From: Isoetes taiwanensis
Lineage: Eukaryota > Streptophyta > Lycopodiopsida > Isoetales > Isoetaceae
Direction: 5' to 3'
Assembly: GCA_021234155.1 (NCBI GenBank)
Contig: JAJEKV010000024.1
Span: 14,670,913-14,734,912 of the forward strand
DNA length: 64,000 nt
Positions 22,604-34,005 of this stretch are shown here, piece by piece. Position 1 is the first letter of the stretch, and each line of letters starts with the position of its first letter. The notes under the pieces are model-generated. The model was not told the origin of the DNA. It ran no database searches and saw nothing but the letters and a program-made list of their open reading frames with translations. Position numbers and translations under genes: made by a program.

Positions 22604-25060
22604 AAGCTCTCTGGCTAACCGTCTGAAACCTATCCTAAACAGGATTATTGGCAGAGAACAATCAGCCTTTCTCCCTGGAAGAAACATTCTGGATAATTAC
22701 TTGGCTGCTAGGGAAGGGTTACATTGGTGTAGGGTATCAAAACAGAACTGTGTGCTGATAAAGATGGATTTCAGGAAGGCTTATGACTCTCTTAGATGGG
22801 AGGCTTTGCAGGAGGTGATGGTTCATATGGGTTTCCATAGGCAGTTTGTTGATATCTCTATGGGCATGAACAAATTAGCATCAACATCGGTGCTTGTTAA
22901 TGGGGAACCATCTGGCCTCTTTGATCTCCGAAAAGGTATCAGGCAAGGGTGCCCTTTGGCTCCTTACCTGTTTCTCATTATGGCAAATCTACTGACTAGG
23001 ATGGTGAAACTCAAAATTTCAGAAGGTTCAATGAGTGGTCTCTCTCTACCAGGTGGTGCTGACGAGCTCACAATTATGCAATATGCGGACGACACCTTCA
23101 TGTTTCTCAGATTTGATGATGGTAGCTTTCAGACATTTCGGGATGTTCTCCTGGCCTTTGAGATCATATCCGGGATTGGTCTTAACCCTAACAAATGTTC
23201 CACTCTATGGGCACTAGAGACTGCGCCGGATCCTCGAGCTAGTATGCTAGGGTTTCCGGTGGTGAAAGCAGGTGAATCAATCACTCTTCTGGGCCTTCCA
23301 CTTTCCTTATCTGATAGTATCAAAGGACTCTGGTCGCCTCTGTTGGATCGTCTTCGAAAGAAGGTTGCCCTATGGTCAGCCAAAGGTCTTGCAGTGTCTG
23401 GGCGTGTAACAGTGGCCAATGCTGTACTTGCGGCCTCTCATATTTTCTTCTCGTCTGTGATAGTGGCGCAGAAATTTGTGTACAATCAGATCCAGGTCAT
23501 AATCAGGAAATTTATCTGGGGAGGTATGGCCAAGGCTGGTTGGTCAGAATTATGTAGAGATAAGAAAGAAGGTGGTCTTGGTTGCAAAGACCCCTTCTCT
23601 CAGGCTCAGCCAGATACGTATGGAGAGTACTACAAGGCGACACTTCCCCTGCCCTGGTATTTGTCAGATATTGGTTTCAACGATGTAAGCTCAAAAGAAA
23701 GCCCTCCCTCCCTAGGGACGATTTCGGAGCCGCCTTTAGAGACTTCAAGATAGCCCCAGGTACCTCTCCTGTTATGAGAAGAATACTCCAAGCATGGGCG
23801 AAGGTGCTACCATTATGCTCTCCTGCTAAGCTACCTCCACATGCTGGTAAGATCAATCCTTTCTGGAATATTAGGGTCTGGGGATCAAGGAATCTTCCTC
23901 TTGCACTTGTACACCCCCGGATCTATAGTAAGTGGAAAAGTCACGGGATCTCCAGGCTAGCTCACCTTTGGGAGAATGGTAGATGGATCTCTTGGTCCAA
24001 ACTTAAAAGGCAGGTCCCAAACGCTGGCGAGGGTGATAGGAAGATCCTGAGGGAAATCCAGGCTAATATCTCTGATCTCTCTAGACTGGAGGGTCCCGAA
24101 GAAAGTTGGGAGTGTGTGGAATCCCCTTCCTACAAGGTAGCTAAGGTTTATCGAGCGCTTCGTGGAGAAGTTTCCCTTAAAGCTGAGCTCATTCTAAGGG
24201 TCAGTAGACCATCTACTATTCAACTCCTTGCCAACTCCTGGAAGTCCATGTGTTCTCGAAGAATCCAGTTTTTGCAGTGGACAGCCCTTCAAGGTGGCCT
24301 CTCCTCCAATGCTAAACTCTTCCTGAGAGGTATCTCAGCAAGTGAACTGTGCCCTCTAGGCTGTCAAGCTAGCGAATCCACTGCACACGTGTTCTTTTGC
24401 CCTAGGATCTCTGATTTTTGGAGGTGGGTTACTCCTATTCTAGGACTTGACTTACACCAACTCAACTGGCCAGGTATCATAATTTCATCAGGGAGCTGCC
24501 AAATTACTACTTCTCTGGTATCAATTGCCCTTTGGGTGGTCTGGAAGCATCGATGCCAGGTGGCTTACGGGGGGCAAGAAGTTTGCATTGACAAAATTAA
24601 AAGCCTCTTCAATATGGAGGTGGCCTTAATGGCGCTAGCCCATCACAGAAAGTTGGGTAGGAACTATAATAAGGAACTTGACAGAATTGGCAAGCTTGAA
24701 GGTTTTTACACGTTCTTCAAGTGTAACTGGGTTGACAAGGATGAAGGCAATCATCAATGAAGGAGGTAAACTCTTGTCTAGATCTTAAAAATGAACAACC
24801 CCAAACGGCAATGGTGGTGGAAGTGTACAGCCCTATCTATAGTACTCGCTCTTGTGGTGAAGAAGGTGTTTTGCCCTATAGTACCTACATTAGTGGGGAA
24901 GAAGAGCTGGCTGGGCCACTAGTACACCTTCAATTGCCGTATCTTGGGTCTCTGGATTATATCAATCTATCTGTCCCGATGAGGGGACCCAATGTACTCT
25001 TTTTCTAAACTAATAAATTATACTCTAAAAAAAAAAAAAGAAAAAAAAGAAAAAAAATAA
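22604..25060 (+). mobile_element. L1-type LINE, 5'-truncated, with poly-A tail
   Basis: A plus-strand insertion starting in the reverse transcriptase domain (LANRLKPILNRIIG) and ending in a poly-A tail with two G interruptions (25028-25058). Endonuclease and ORF1 are absent. It is inserted into an LRR gene. A clear target duplication was not found, perhaps because of the poly-A. Confidence 0.85.
22608..24757 (+). pseudogene. L1-type ORF2 remnant: reverse transcriptase plus zf-RVT domain
   Basis: Plus-strand coding starts with REQSAFLPGRNILDNYLAAR and continues with VLIKMDFRKAYDSL, GIRQGCPLAPYLFL and IMQYADDTFMF, so the catalytic YADD is intact. The thumb and linker follow (GLAVSGRVTVANAVL, FIWGG). 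A frame change near 23590-23610 moves the reading to GSARYVWRVLQGD, which then stays open to 24757. The C-terminal zf-RVT region has WTALQGGLSSNAKLFLRGI, then Cys, Cys, His and Cys in LCPLGC...AHVFFCP. Only one frameshift over more than 2 kb suggests a fairly recent copy. It lacks the 5' half and cannot move on its own. Confidence 0.9.
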
Positions 25061-25230
25061 CTCAGAGGGAATGCCTTCAGATAGAAAATTGGCACGAATA
25101 GACAAAGTGCAATCTTCCAATCCCTTGATGAATTGGCCCTTTCAGCTAGTTGAAGCTTAGACCAAGATATTCTAGTTTAATGCAATTTTCAACGTATAGA
25201 CCCTTAAACCATCTGCGGTGCAAAAATATA
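25061..25230 (-). pseudogene. Leucine-rich repeat gene fragment, N-terminal side of the LINE-split gene
   Basis: The minus-strand sequence reads KLEYLGLSFN, a stop, LKGPIHQGIG, then after a one-base shift SIRANFLSEGIPSEL, up to the LINE poly-A at 25060. This is LRR sequence that would continue into the fragment at 22346-22600 once the LINE is removed. A likely acceptor (GCACCGCAG) lies near 25222. The in-frame stop and the frameshift mean the gene was already decayed, or decayed after the insertion. Confidence 0.6.
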
Positions 25231-25797
25231 AAGCCATGAGCAAGGACTAGAATCAAAGGCGTTCCAATATATATATGATAATAAAAATATGGCATGTTTA
25301 GATATTAAAAGGTTGAGGCAAAGATGCCAGCATAAAATCTGGCAAAAAGTGCCTTGCTAAAAAAGGGAAGATGATCCATATTCAAACACTTGGTTCTTCA
25401 TTTGCCTGCATGATTATTCCTGCCTTCTGAGTTCTCTATATGGACTGGTTTTGAGATCACCTTTTAAGTTTCTAGTTTGTTCACCAATGATATAATATTC
25501 AGTGCAAGCATGCAAGAGGTATTGTTCTATGCAAAATAACTCTCCTGGATTCAATGCTCAAGTATACAGCGCAGGGACTAGAGCTTCATTAATCTCCAGC
25601 ATCTCGCTGCATTTTGCAAAGCCATAGTGCTTGCCATAGTCATAGCCATATTTGCTTCCTTTGTTTGGTTATGTAGCGTCTAGATCATGCAATACGTGTT
25701 GGATCTCTGGTCATCAGCCTTCACGTTCGTAGATAGGCGCAGACATGAGATAAGTATATAACTGCATCTATTTGCATCAAAATATTAATCTGATCAA
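25061..25797. repeat. Segmental duplication copy A (pairs with 27116-27863)
   Basis: Near-identical to 27116-27863 from CTCAGANGGAATGCC to TTAATCTGATCAA. By eye only scattered single-base changes and one 13-bp insertion (in copy B near 27560) separate them. Both copies start right after a poly-A run. The left end carries the LRR fragment. Confidence 0.9.
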
Positions 25798-27115
25798 AAT
25801 ATTAATCTATCTGCGCTGCTGTATTCATGCAAAGCGAAAAATCTTTTATTGTAACCTAGGTTTAAGGTCAAATAAGAACGTTTCTAAAGCTAAGATCCAA
25901 GCATGGATGGCTTTCTTGCACAACTGGGAAAGTCCCTACAAGTTCAAAATCCCTGGACGAAATCATTTGAAAAACGCAGCATACATATCATATATTTCTG
26001 AAAAAATAGCAAGAACCTGTTTATTATCTGGATCCTTGTCTGGATCCTTGTCCTCATTTTGTGCATATATATCTTCATTTGCTCCAGATGGCATCTTCCA
26101 AGTCCTCAAAGCTTTTTGTATTGGAGCACTGCTACAAAATATCTGGATATTAACAGATGTGGATATAGAAAAGACGCTGCACAAGCTATTCCCAAAACTT
26201 CACGCATACATTGGAATCAAACTTGCACTTTCTGGCCAAACCTTCGAAATAAAGCAGATCCAGAACTGGCCACTTGCACTTACTGGCCAAAACTTTGAAG
26301 CAAAACGGATCCAGAACTGGCCGCTGTATGCAGTAGCTCAAGATTAAGGTATCCAAAAAACCTTGCATTATCTATTGAATGATCATCTGCAATGCCCGCC
26401 ATGTAGGGCATATGAGCCGCACCCTAAAATTTAGGGTACAATCTCTTTACATTTGCGTTATCCCCTTACCTTATCATATTATTAAGGATTAAGGAAAATC
26501 CGGTTGTCAACCAGTTTGGTAATTGGCTTTGTGTTACAAGTTAGAGCCAAAACTTGGTCTACGTTAAGATAAAATAAGAGTCATTTTTCAAGAATTAGAC
26601 TCTTACGTTGGTTATGTTGCCATTTCTCAAAATCAATGTGCAACCAAGGGCCCCATTGAATACTCATATCGACTTCCGAATGGTAAATGTGCCCACTATG
26701 GACATTTGATCTAAGTCCAGATAATACCTCCTAATCGACAATTGCCTTAGATTTGACTACAAGACAAACATGCCTTGCTCAATTGCTCAGTTGCATAACC
26801 AGCAAATACAAACATGCCTTGCAATATAAACATGCCAGCAAAATTGCATAATTGCCATAATTGCAATACAAACATGCCTTGCTCAGTTGCTCAGTCAACA
26901 AAATTGCCATGAGTGCTACATATTTCATGAAGAGTGCATATTTCTCAGGATAGTTGCCATGAAGAGTGCATATTTCTCAGGATAAGACACTTAAAGAACC
27001 ATTCCTGTTCAATATTCCCTTGTTCCATATTCCCTTCAGGCCCTTGACTCTACTTGACTCTACCCAAAGCTGAACTTGCAATTGCATTAAAAAAAAAAAA
27101 AAAAAAAAAAAAAAT
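25798..27115. other. Spacer between duplicated segments, no recognised gene
   Basis: A frame at 25772-26347 stays open but starts inside the duplicated segment and has no recognisable domain. Its end repeats the phrase FEIKQIQNWPLALTGQ/FEAKRIQNWPL, reflecting a local DNA duplication near 26220-26320. Short tandem duplications occur near 26926-26986 (unit ATGAAGAGTGCATATTTCTC) and as repeated ACAAACATGCCTTGC (26765-26885). A 26-base poly-A lies at 27089-27114. Confidence 0.5.
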
Positions 27116-27863
27116 CTCAGATGGAATGCCTTCAGATAGAAAATTGGCACAAATAGACAAAGTGCAATCTTCCAATCCCTTGATGAATTGGCCCTTTCAG
27201 CTAGTTGAAGCTTAGACCAAGATATTCTAGTTTAATGCAATTTTCAACGTATAGACCCTTAAACCATCTGCAGTGCAAAAATATAAAGCCATGAGCAAGG
27301 ACTAGAATCAGAGGCGTTCCAATATATATATGATAAAAAAAATATGGCATGTTTAGATATTAAAAGGTTGAGGCAAAGATGCCAGCATAAAATCTGGCAA
27401 AAAGTGCCTTGCTAAAAAAGGGAAGATGATCCATATTCAAACACTTGGTTCTTCATTTGCCTGCATGATTATTCCTGCCTTCTGAGTTCTCTATATGGAC
27501 TGGTTTTGAGATCACCTTTTAAGTTTCTAGTTTGTTCACCAATGATATAATATTCAGTTTTTTATTCTTGCAAGCATGCAAGAGGTATTGTTCTATGCAA
27601 AATAACTCTCCTGGATTCAATGCTCAAGTATACAGCGCAGGGACTAGAGCTTCATTAATCTCCAGCGTCTCGCTGCATTTTGCAAAGCCATAGTGCTTGC
27701 CATAGTCATAGCCATATTTGCTTCCTTTGTTTGGTTATGTAGCGTCTAGATCATGCAATACATGTTGGATCTCTGGTCATCAGCCTTCACGTTCGTAGAT
27801 AGGCGCAGACATGAGATAAGTATATAACTGCATCTATTTGCATCAAAATATTAATCTGATCAA
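27116..27863. repeat. Segmental duplication copy B, including a second LRR fragment
   Basis: Matches 25061-25797 over its whole length with few differences, including the minus-strand LRR fragment (27116-27290). It is preceded by a poly-A tract and followed by CTTAAAAAAAAAAA. The offset of 2055 bp means the duplicated unit may also have included the spacer or the poly-A. Confidence 0.9.
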
Positions 27864-28392
27864 CTTAAAAAAAAAAATCGTCTCGAGTGGAGTGAGTTTT
27901 ACTTCCCCTCTGCAAGCTTGATAAAAATACGTCTACTAAATTGGGGCAATTTTTTCAACATCCAATAGAGCAAAAATTTTATGCAAATGCATCACTGGAT
28001 GCCAATGGACATTCTTGTGAGGCCGCATGAATCTTAGCATTAAGGGAAGTTACCACCTTTCATAGTAGTATATTATTTAGAATACACCCCCAATTGTAAA
28101 TTTTGTTCCTCTCACGGGCTTTGAGACATTTTCGGCCAGTTTCCTTATCTTTGAAACCCCTACAAACGCTATCTTCTAGTTATCAAATATAAATATAGCC
28201 ATTCATACACATGTTGCTTTGGCTGTTTCTATACAATATTAACATAAAAACAAATAAGTAAGGTCAAAGAATTTTCGTTAGCAAGCCAACCTCTGGTTTA
28301 ACTCATAAAATAGAGAGCTGTCCTAATAAAGTTCATTAAAAGGGAAGGTTAAAAAAGGACACCTTAGCATGCTCTAACTATTATAAAAGTTA

Positions 28393-31140
28393 CAAGAAAT
28401 TTATCACGGCGGCCAAGGCCGCCGCGAACATTTCTCTATTTTCTTGGTGTAAAGTCCGGTTGTATCTATTTGAGGGTTGCTTCTTCTATGCTGTCAATTT
28501 TGTAAAAGAAGGTTGTAGATGTTGGGGTGTATCACCTTTTTTTCTTTTATCTATTTGGTCCAAAACATACACTCAACATTAGGAGGTTTGAGAGGTTTAT
28601 CAAAACTAGAACTACAAAAGCGACAATTTCTTAGATTTTTTTTTTTTTTTTTTTGGCTGAAATGAGTGCATTTCGATCGTCACCATATTCACAATTATTC
28701 AATGATAGGTTAGGATCAACATCGCTTGCTAACCAAGTTGAATATACTGATGTTTTCTAGACTTTAATCTCATCAAAGATAGACATTTTGCAATTTTGTC
28801 AACACAGGTCTATAGTTAATTATGCATTCATGCTCCTCTTTTTCACATTGCAGATCATAATAGGACTATATACCATTTCCAAAACTTGTTATGTTGGTAT
28901 CTCGAAGACCCAGTAGAAGACTATAATCCATGATGTGATGTGATTCCAAAAACTGGCAAACACATTAACCAAAATGGCATAGAAGTAAGCTCTCCTTTCT
29001 CATGAATCAAAGGAGCAGAATATCCGATCAAGGTCCAAGCTGCATACCCAGACCCAGACTAGGGTTATGCTCTCTGAACTTCACACTTTGATGCCACATT
29101 TTGTGCTACTGAGTCTGACAGATTCAATGAGCTTTCCAATTCTATTATTGGATCCAGTTGCGTCTAGGAGGATTTCTCCAACATTGCATGAAAAATAAGG
29201 CACCATCTCTTATTTCTACCTTCACCTCTTCATTCGTTCTGGGCCGCAGAAGCAAAATCGCCTCACAGACTCAGTCCTTTGGTCTGCGAAAACCGCACTG
29301 CAAACTTTCCTTGGAAGCGAAGATTTTCATCTAATGCTAACACCTGACATTCTCCTCTACTTCCAAATCCGACCTTTTTAGTCTAGAAAAGGCCCACCCA
29401 GGTCCGAATAACTGGGCTTGAAGGAACACAACAGAAGATAATCGAACCTATTATACTCTTTGATTTATGCAAAAATCAGTAACATACCTGGATAGAAGGT
29501 ATGAATCGACGAAAAAACTCTTTCTGATATCTGCATCCTCTGCGAAGAACAAAAATTCCGCCGCTACGAAGACAAACTTTTAAGCTTTTCAAATCCCAAA
29601 AACTCAATCAAAGTAATCCGCAAAGAAAGCACGCAAAAAAAATCTTGGGTAAATTGTAAAAATGCCCCTATATTTTTATATAATTGTGAAAATACCCTTG
29701 TATTTTATATATTTATCATAATGCCCTTAATTCTTGTACTTTTATGCCGTACACATGTTTTGCCTTGCAGTTATAATATCATAATGCATCGGGAAGCATC
29801 AATAGCAAGAATTTCCAACGATTCATATGATTCCGATATGATTTGTTTGCAGCACGGCAGTGGTTTTGGCAGTACTTGAAGTTAATTGGTCAGATAATGG
29901 TCCTTATCACTAGATAAATCAAATCCTCTGCGCGGTGTTACAGAAGGAGCTCAATTATGGATTCGTTATCTACATAAACAGCCTCATCCAATGGGCCTCC
30001 CTCCACATAGGTGGTGGACATCAGCACCATATTGAAGGTGGACTTTGGCTACGTCGTAGTGCCCAACACCTCTGAGGAATTCTAGAAAGAAATCATTGTG
30101 TAAGATATAATGGATTCAGCTTGAAGGCAAAATCTGTTGCAGGGAGACGGAATAGAATTGGAATCAACTCCGTTGATGTCCTTAGCATAGAAATGGTCTA
30201 TAAGTAGTGTGGCCTGTGCAGAAAGCGGCAAGTGCAGACACCTAAAGCAAAGCGACAGTGCAGACACCTAAAGCAAAGCGACAGTGCATTGATTTGAGAA
30301 AGGGTCTTTGACTTCAACTTGCTGTAGACACGAGTTGCAGGTGATTGATCCGGCAGGCCAGAGGAAGAGTCTGCATATAATCGAGAGATTCTAGAAGCAT
30401 TGAAGGCAATCTAGAAGATAAAGGAGAGAAGAGAAGATAGGAACTGTGGTATTCTGACAATTACGCTAAATATGGGGGCATTTTTACAATTAGAGAAAAA
30501 TAGGGCAATTTTATAATTTTCCCAAAAATCTTCGTAGTTCATGGATTGCTCATACGCTCAGGGCAAAACAACCGCCCTAATTTTTTACAAAGGCGAAAAG
30601 ATCTGGGCTATGGCAGTGGATGCAAAGGCAACCTTCAAAATGCAGATGTTTTTTTTTTGGCCTTTTTTTGAATCCCTATTTTTTCCTCAAAAAGCTACGT
30701 GTCATTTTTAGCACGAAGCATCAGATCAAAATATCCCAAAAGCATATTTGTAGAAGAATTATATATGTTAGATAAACATTTCAAGCACAAGAATAATCAA
30801 AGTAGAATGTTACCATTTACATATGATATTAGTACCCATAGTGTGAGCTAAAAAAATCTTTTTTGAGCTTCTTTCACACGTTATTTTCTAATCATAAGCA
30901 CATTCCAAAAACATAGAGCAATATCTAAAGTGTAACTATGAAGTTCAATCCAGAAGCAGTGGTTGAACAAAAAATTCCACATTTAATCTTAGGCGATACC
31001 ATCACCATCTTCCTTCAACATTACACATCATCCATGACATCCCAATGTTGTCTAAGTATCTTTTACATAAGGTGTCCTTTGCATCCAATGGTACAAAAGA
31101 AATGTTAGCAGCGGCCTTGATCGCCGCAATAGATTTCTTG
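28393..31140. mobile_element. Possible 2.75-kb element with TA-flanked, self-complementary ends
   Basis: The left end (28393 onward: CAAGAAATTTATCACGGCGG, then CCAAGGCCGCCG) and right end (ending 31140: GCGGCCTTGATCGCCGCAAT, then AGATTTCTTG) are inverted copies of each other over about 50 bp. Both are flanked outside by TA. Each end is also a hairpin by itself (arms CAAGAAAT.. / ..TTCTTG around a GGCC-AA-GGCC loop). So the two ends could instead be independent ~55-bp foldback elements. The interior has no transposase frame. It holds a poly-T run (28628-28653) and a Mutator-type MITE. A third copy of the end lies at 58139. Confidence 0.5.
29647..30523. mobile_element. Mutator-type MITE with 9-bp target duplication AAAAATCTT
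   Basis: The left end GGGTAAATTGTAAAAATGCC (29647) and the right end, read inverted (GGGAAAATTATAAAATTGCC from 30523), form inverted repeats over about 50 bp. A perfect 9-bp direct repeat AAAAATCTT flanks them (29638-29646 and 30524-30532). GGGTAAATT ends and a 9-bp duplication are typical of plant MULEs. There is no open frame inside. A 26-bp unit starting AGTGCAGACACC is present twice in tandem at 30231-30282. Confidence 0.85.
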
Positions 31141-31538
31141 TAATTCTAAATTATAATGCCTCACAACGGATAATTCACCAAATAAAAAATATTAGTAACT
31201 AAAATATTCACCACAAAAGCTAACCATGTATTCTCCACAAAAAATAACCATATATTTCTTTAAATTTAACAACATTTCTATATATAAGACTATTATGTTT
31301 AAAAATAAAGATAAAAAAAAGCATCCTGCTTCCAATTTGAGAACCACGTAAAGCCCTTTCATAAATGCATACAAAAGAAAGCTGGAAAAATTGTTCAGTC
31401 AGATAAATTAATGGAGCAAAGAGACTTGGCTTGTTGGCTGTACCAATCATGCGTGATTCCATACTTTACTTTCAGAATGTTGACAAAATTTATTAAAAAT
31501 ACTAGTTGAACTTAAAGAAGGGAAGCAGGTTCTTTTGC

Positions 31539-32222
31539 TCAGCCAATAAAAGCTATTAGACACATTATTGCTAGAAGAATATGAAAAATCGGAATGCAAT
31601 ATCTGTGTAGATGACTGCTAGATGGAGAGATGGCTTGCCTTATTCGAGGAAGAGGGTCTTCTGATGGAGAAGCAGGGGCCTCTGTTGATGGAGCAAAGGC
31701 CCTCATATGTTGATATGGCAGCACCTGGATGAAGAATTTCTGCCCTGAGTTGCAATGTTTTTCTACTCCACTCATAAACCAATACCATCCCTCTCTCAGC
31801 AAATATACAACACTGTCACCATCATCATAGTTTGCAATCGGACTTGCATTACTGCAAGATGCATAGCTGGCCTCATTTACTTGAAGAACATTATCAGCTC
31901 CTTTCTCATATTTGAAATCTGCACAAAAGTGGTACAACGCATTGATATAAAGCACACATAACAGATCAGTTAAACGCGTATTTGCACTACAAAACATGAC
32001 AATACTAAAAATTTAAGCTTCAAATCATTCAAGAACAGTGTTCATACGCAGAGCATCTTCCACATGATAAATATGCTGCAATGCCCATGCTGTGTAATTG
32101 ACTCTGTTGTCAACAGGAACCTTCCAACCTGCTTTATCACCTACATTATACTGCATTGCTCTAATACTCACAGCTCCAATTCCAAGCTCCAAAAGCATTA
32201 TCAAGCTCCAAATGACATGCAT
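31539..32222 (-). CDS. Early nodulin-like phytocyanin, two exons, predicted GPI-anchored
   Basis: Exon 1 is 32048-32222 (ATG at 32222; donor GTATGA) and exon 2 is 31539-31918 (acceptor TTGTGCAG|; TGA at 31539-31541). Together they give 555 nt, or 184 aa. A signal peptide (residues 1 to about 23) is followed by the plastocyanin-like domain (YNVGDKAGWKVP, then DNVLQV, then WYWFMSGVEKHCNSGQKFFI). Next come a Pro/Ser/Ala-rich arabinogalactan-like linker (APSTEAPASPSEDPLP) and a hydrophobic tail (CIPIFHILLAIMCLIAFIG) typical of a GPI signal. The intron sits at the position usual for phytocyanins. Two of the usual copper ligands are replaced: Asp where the first His is expected and Ser where the Cys is expected. 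It is therefore an early nodulin-like (ENODL) type rather than a copper carrier, probably acting at the plasma membrane or cell wall. Confidence 0.85.
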
Positions 32223-33990
32223 TTTACAAACAAAACTCACCTTCCCAAAACCAAAACAGCGAAACAGGGAAGCTCAAGGGAAAAATAAAACCTTTTCAAT
32301 TCAAACTCAAGAAAAAGGGTTATATGGCGAGTAAATGAATACCTGACCATATCATTTTCATTCTTCAAGGCATTCCGTAGAAGTGGCAGAACCGGGTGCA
32401 TGCAGTCAAGGTTTAGGGCTCAGCCCCACAAGGTACATGCTTGAGACCTGGCATGGCGCCGGAACCACGGACCATAGGAGGGCCAGCTCCTGACATTGAC
32501 CTAATCCCAAATTTCTAGCCGTGCTTCCATTCTCTATAGATCTGTGACGTCCAAAAATACGGTTCCATTCTCATTAGCAGCAGCACCAATCTGTGTGCAA
32601 AGAAAAGGACATCGTTCTGTCTCCTCCTTTACCCAACATGTTCTGCATCCGTCACGGTTTCTTTAACCCTAGGCCCTTGCAGGTTCCTATGATCTGACCG
32701 TTGCGCACCGTCGGATCAAATTAGATTATATTGCATAATTTGTGGAATATTCGCTCTTGTCGCATATTCGAAGGATTACCGCAATAATCCACCGAATATT
32801 CGTTCCTAGTATATTCTGAGGATTACTGTAATAATCCCGCAGCTCTGTTCCGGTGATCTTGAGCTCTCCGTAAAAAGCCACACTAGTAAGCACATTTCTG
32901 CCCATTTTGATGTTTTTTTCGGGATCTTTTCATGTGCATGCTCTGCATTTGCCTCAAACAGGTTAAAAATTCAAAGCCTGCAAATCTGAGATACTGCGAT
33001 TCAAGCTGCAAAGAATGGGCACAGAAAACAGCATTCTAGTTATGAAATGGGCAAGTCTCAAACATTCAAGCATTTTTTGGACAGAGCCAACAATCCAACG
33101 AAGCAAATCTCAAACTGGAATGGGCAATAGCTGCTTTTGCCCTAGTATTGAAGCATCATGAATCAGAGGTTGCCTCTGTTTTTGGCCAGAAGAAACAATC
33201 TGTGGTGTACCTGATGCCATTAATTTATATCTTCCCAGCATGTTTTTGGCTGCAATGGATGAGCTCCCACCTGTACCAGAACAGAAACCCTTAACTGCAG
33301 ATGCTTTCTAAAAACCCAAAGCCATAGTGGGCCATTAGTGAAGCTCTATTCTCGCCATAGCTCTCTTCCATTTGTAAGGAACCTGCTCGGGCCTCGGTTT
33401 AAGGGAGATCCACCTCCCCTTCTCGTGGGTCATGAGCCGAGAGGGTTATTTGGCATAACCCACTCGAAGTGGAGGTTAACCTTCTCTTAACCTATTATGC
33501 GTGTAGCTGCAAAGACGTGCGAGCCTCCTTCTTCTTCACCTTGCTGCAACTGCAAGTTTAAGATGTTGAATTTGAATACATAAGGGTGTGTTTCCATGAG
33601 CTTCTTCTTGATCCGACATGACATGGCCACGTGCTCCCAAGTCGGGCATTTTTTGTGGCTTGTTTTCATGAAGCAGCGTTCCTGATTGGAATAACCTGCA
33701 ACAACAGCTTACCCAAGAACAGGCCGGTGGAAGAACATGCGAGTGAGTCTACCGTTGGTGGTGCAGCTCGTCTCACCTGGCAGCAGCCTGACCAGGGTCG
33801 CCCAGAAGGGTAGCCCCCGTTCTGGAAGCCCAAAGGCGATTCCTGGGCCAGGTAGTCACCAAGGTCGAGTCAAACAAAGCATGGAACGTGTCTTAATGCG
33901 CCCTGGCTTCCAAGTCTAAGGCATTTCTGGTCTGAAAACTGGCTCTAAGTGTCCTAGTTTCCGGGATTCTAGAGGTAAAAATACCATCCT
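32223..33990. other. No confident gene
   Basis: The part just right of 32222 should contain the phytocyanin promoter and leader, but no clear TATA box was located. Near 33487-33700 the minus strand has a protein-like stretch (EHVAMSCRIKKKLMETHP to GSHVFAATRIIG) without a recognised family. It may be one exon of an unknown gene or repeat. Confidence 0.35.
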
Positions 33991-34005
33991 CCCGATACCA
34001 TCTTT

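Noticed and set aside
22700-24757. Two separate host genes
   Set aside because: Both frames belong to one LINE ORF2 (reverse transcriptase then zf-RVT) separated by a single frameshift.
25772-26347. 191-codon plus-strand gene
   Set aside because: No recognisable domain, starts inside the duplicated segment and contains a phrase repeated because of local DNA duplication.
25061-27863. Pair of LTRs flanking a short retrotransposon
   Set aside because: The repeats lack TG...CA ends, no primer binding site follows the first copy and no purine tract precedes the second. They contain LRR gene sequence, so segmental duplication fits better.
28393-28450. microRNA precursor hairpin (GGCGGCC-AA-GGCCGCC)
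   Set aside because: The hairpin recurs at transposon-like TA-flanked ends and its arms have no conserved unpaired bulges; a foldback element is more likely.
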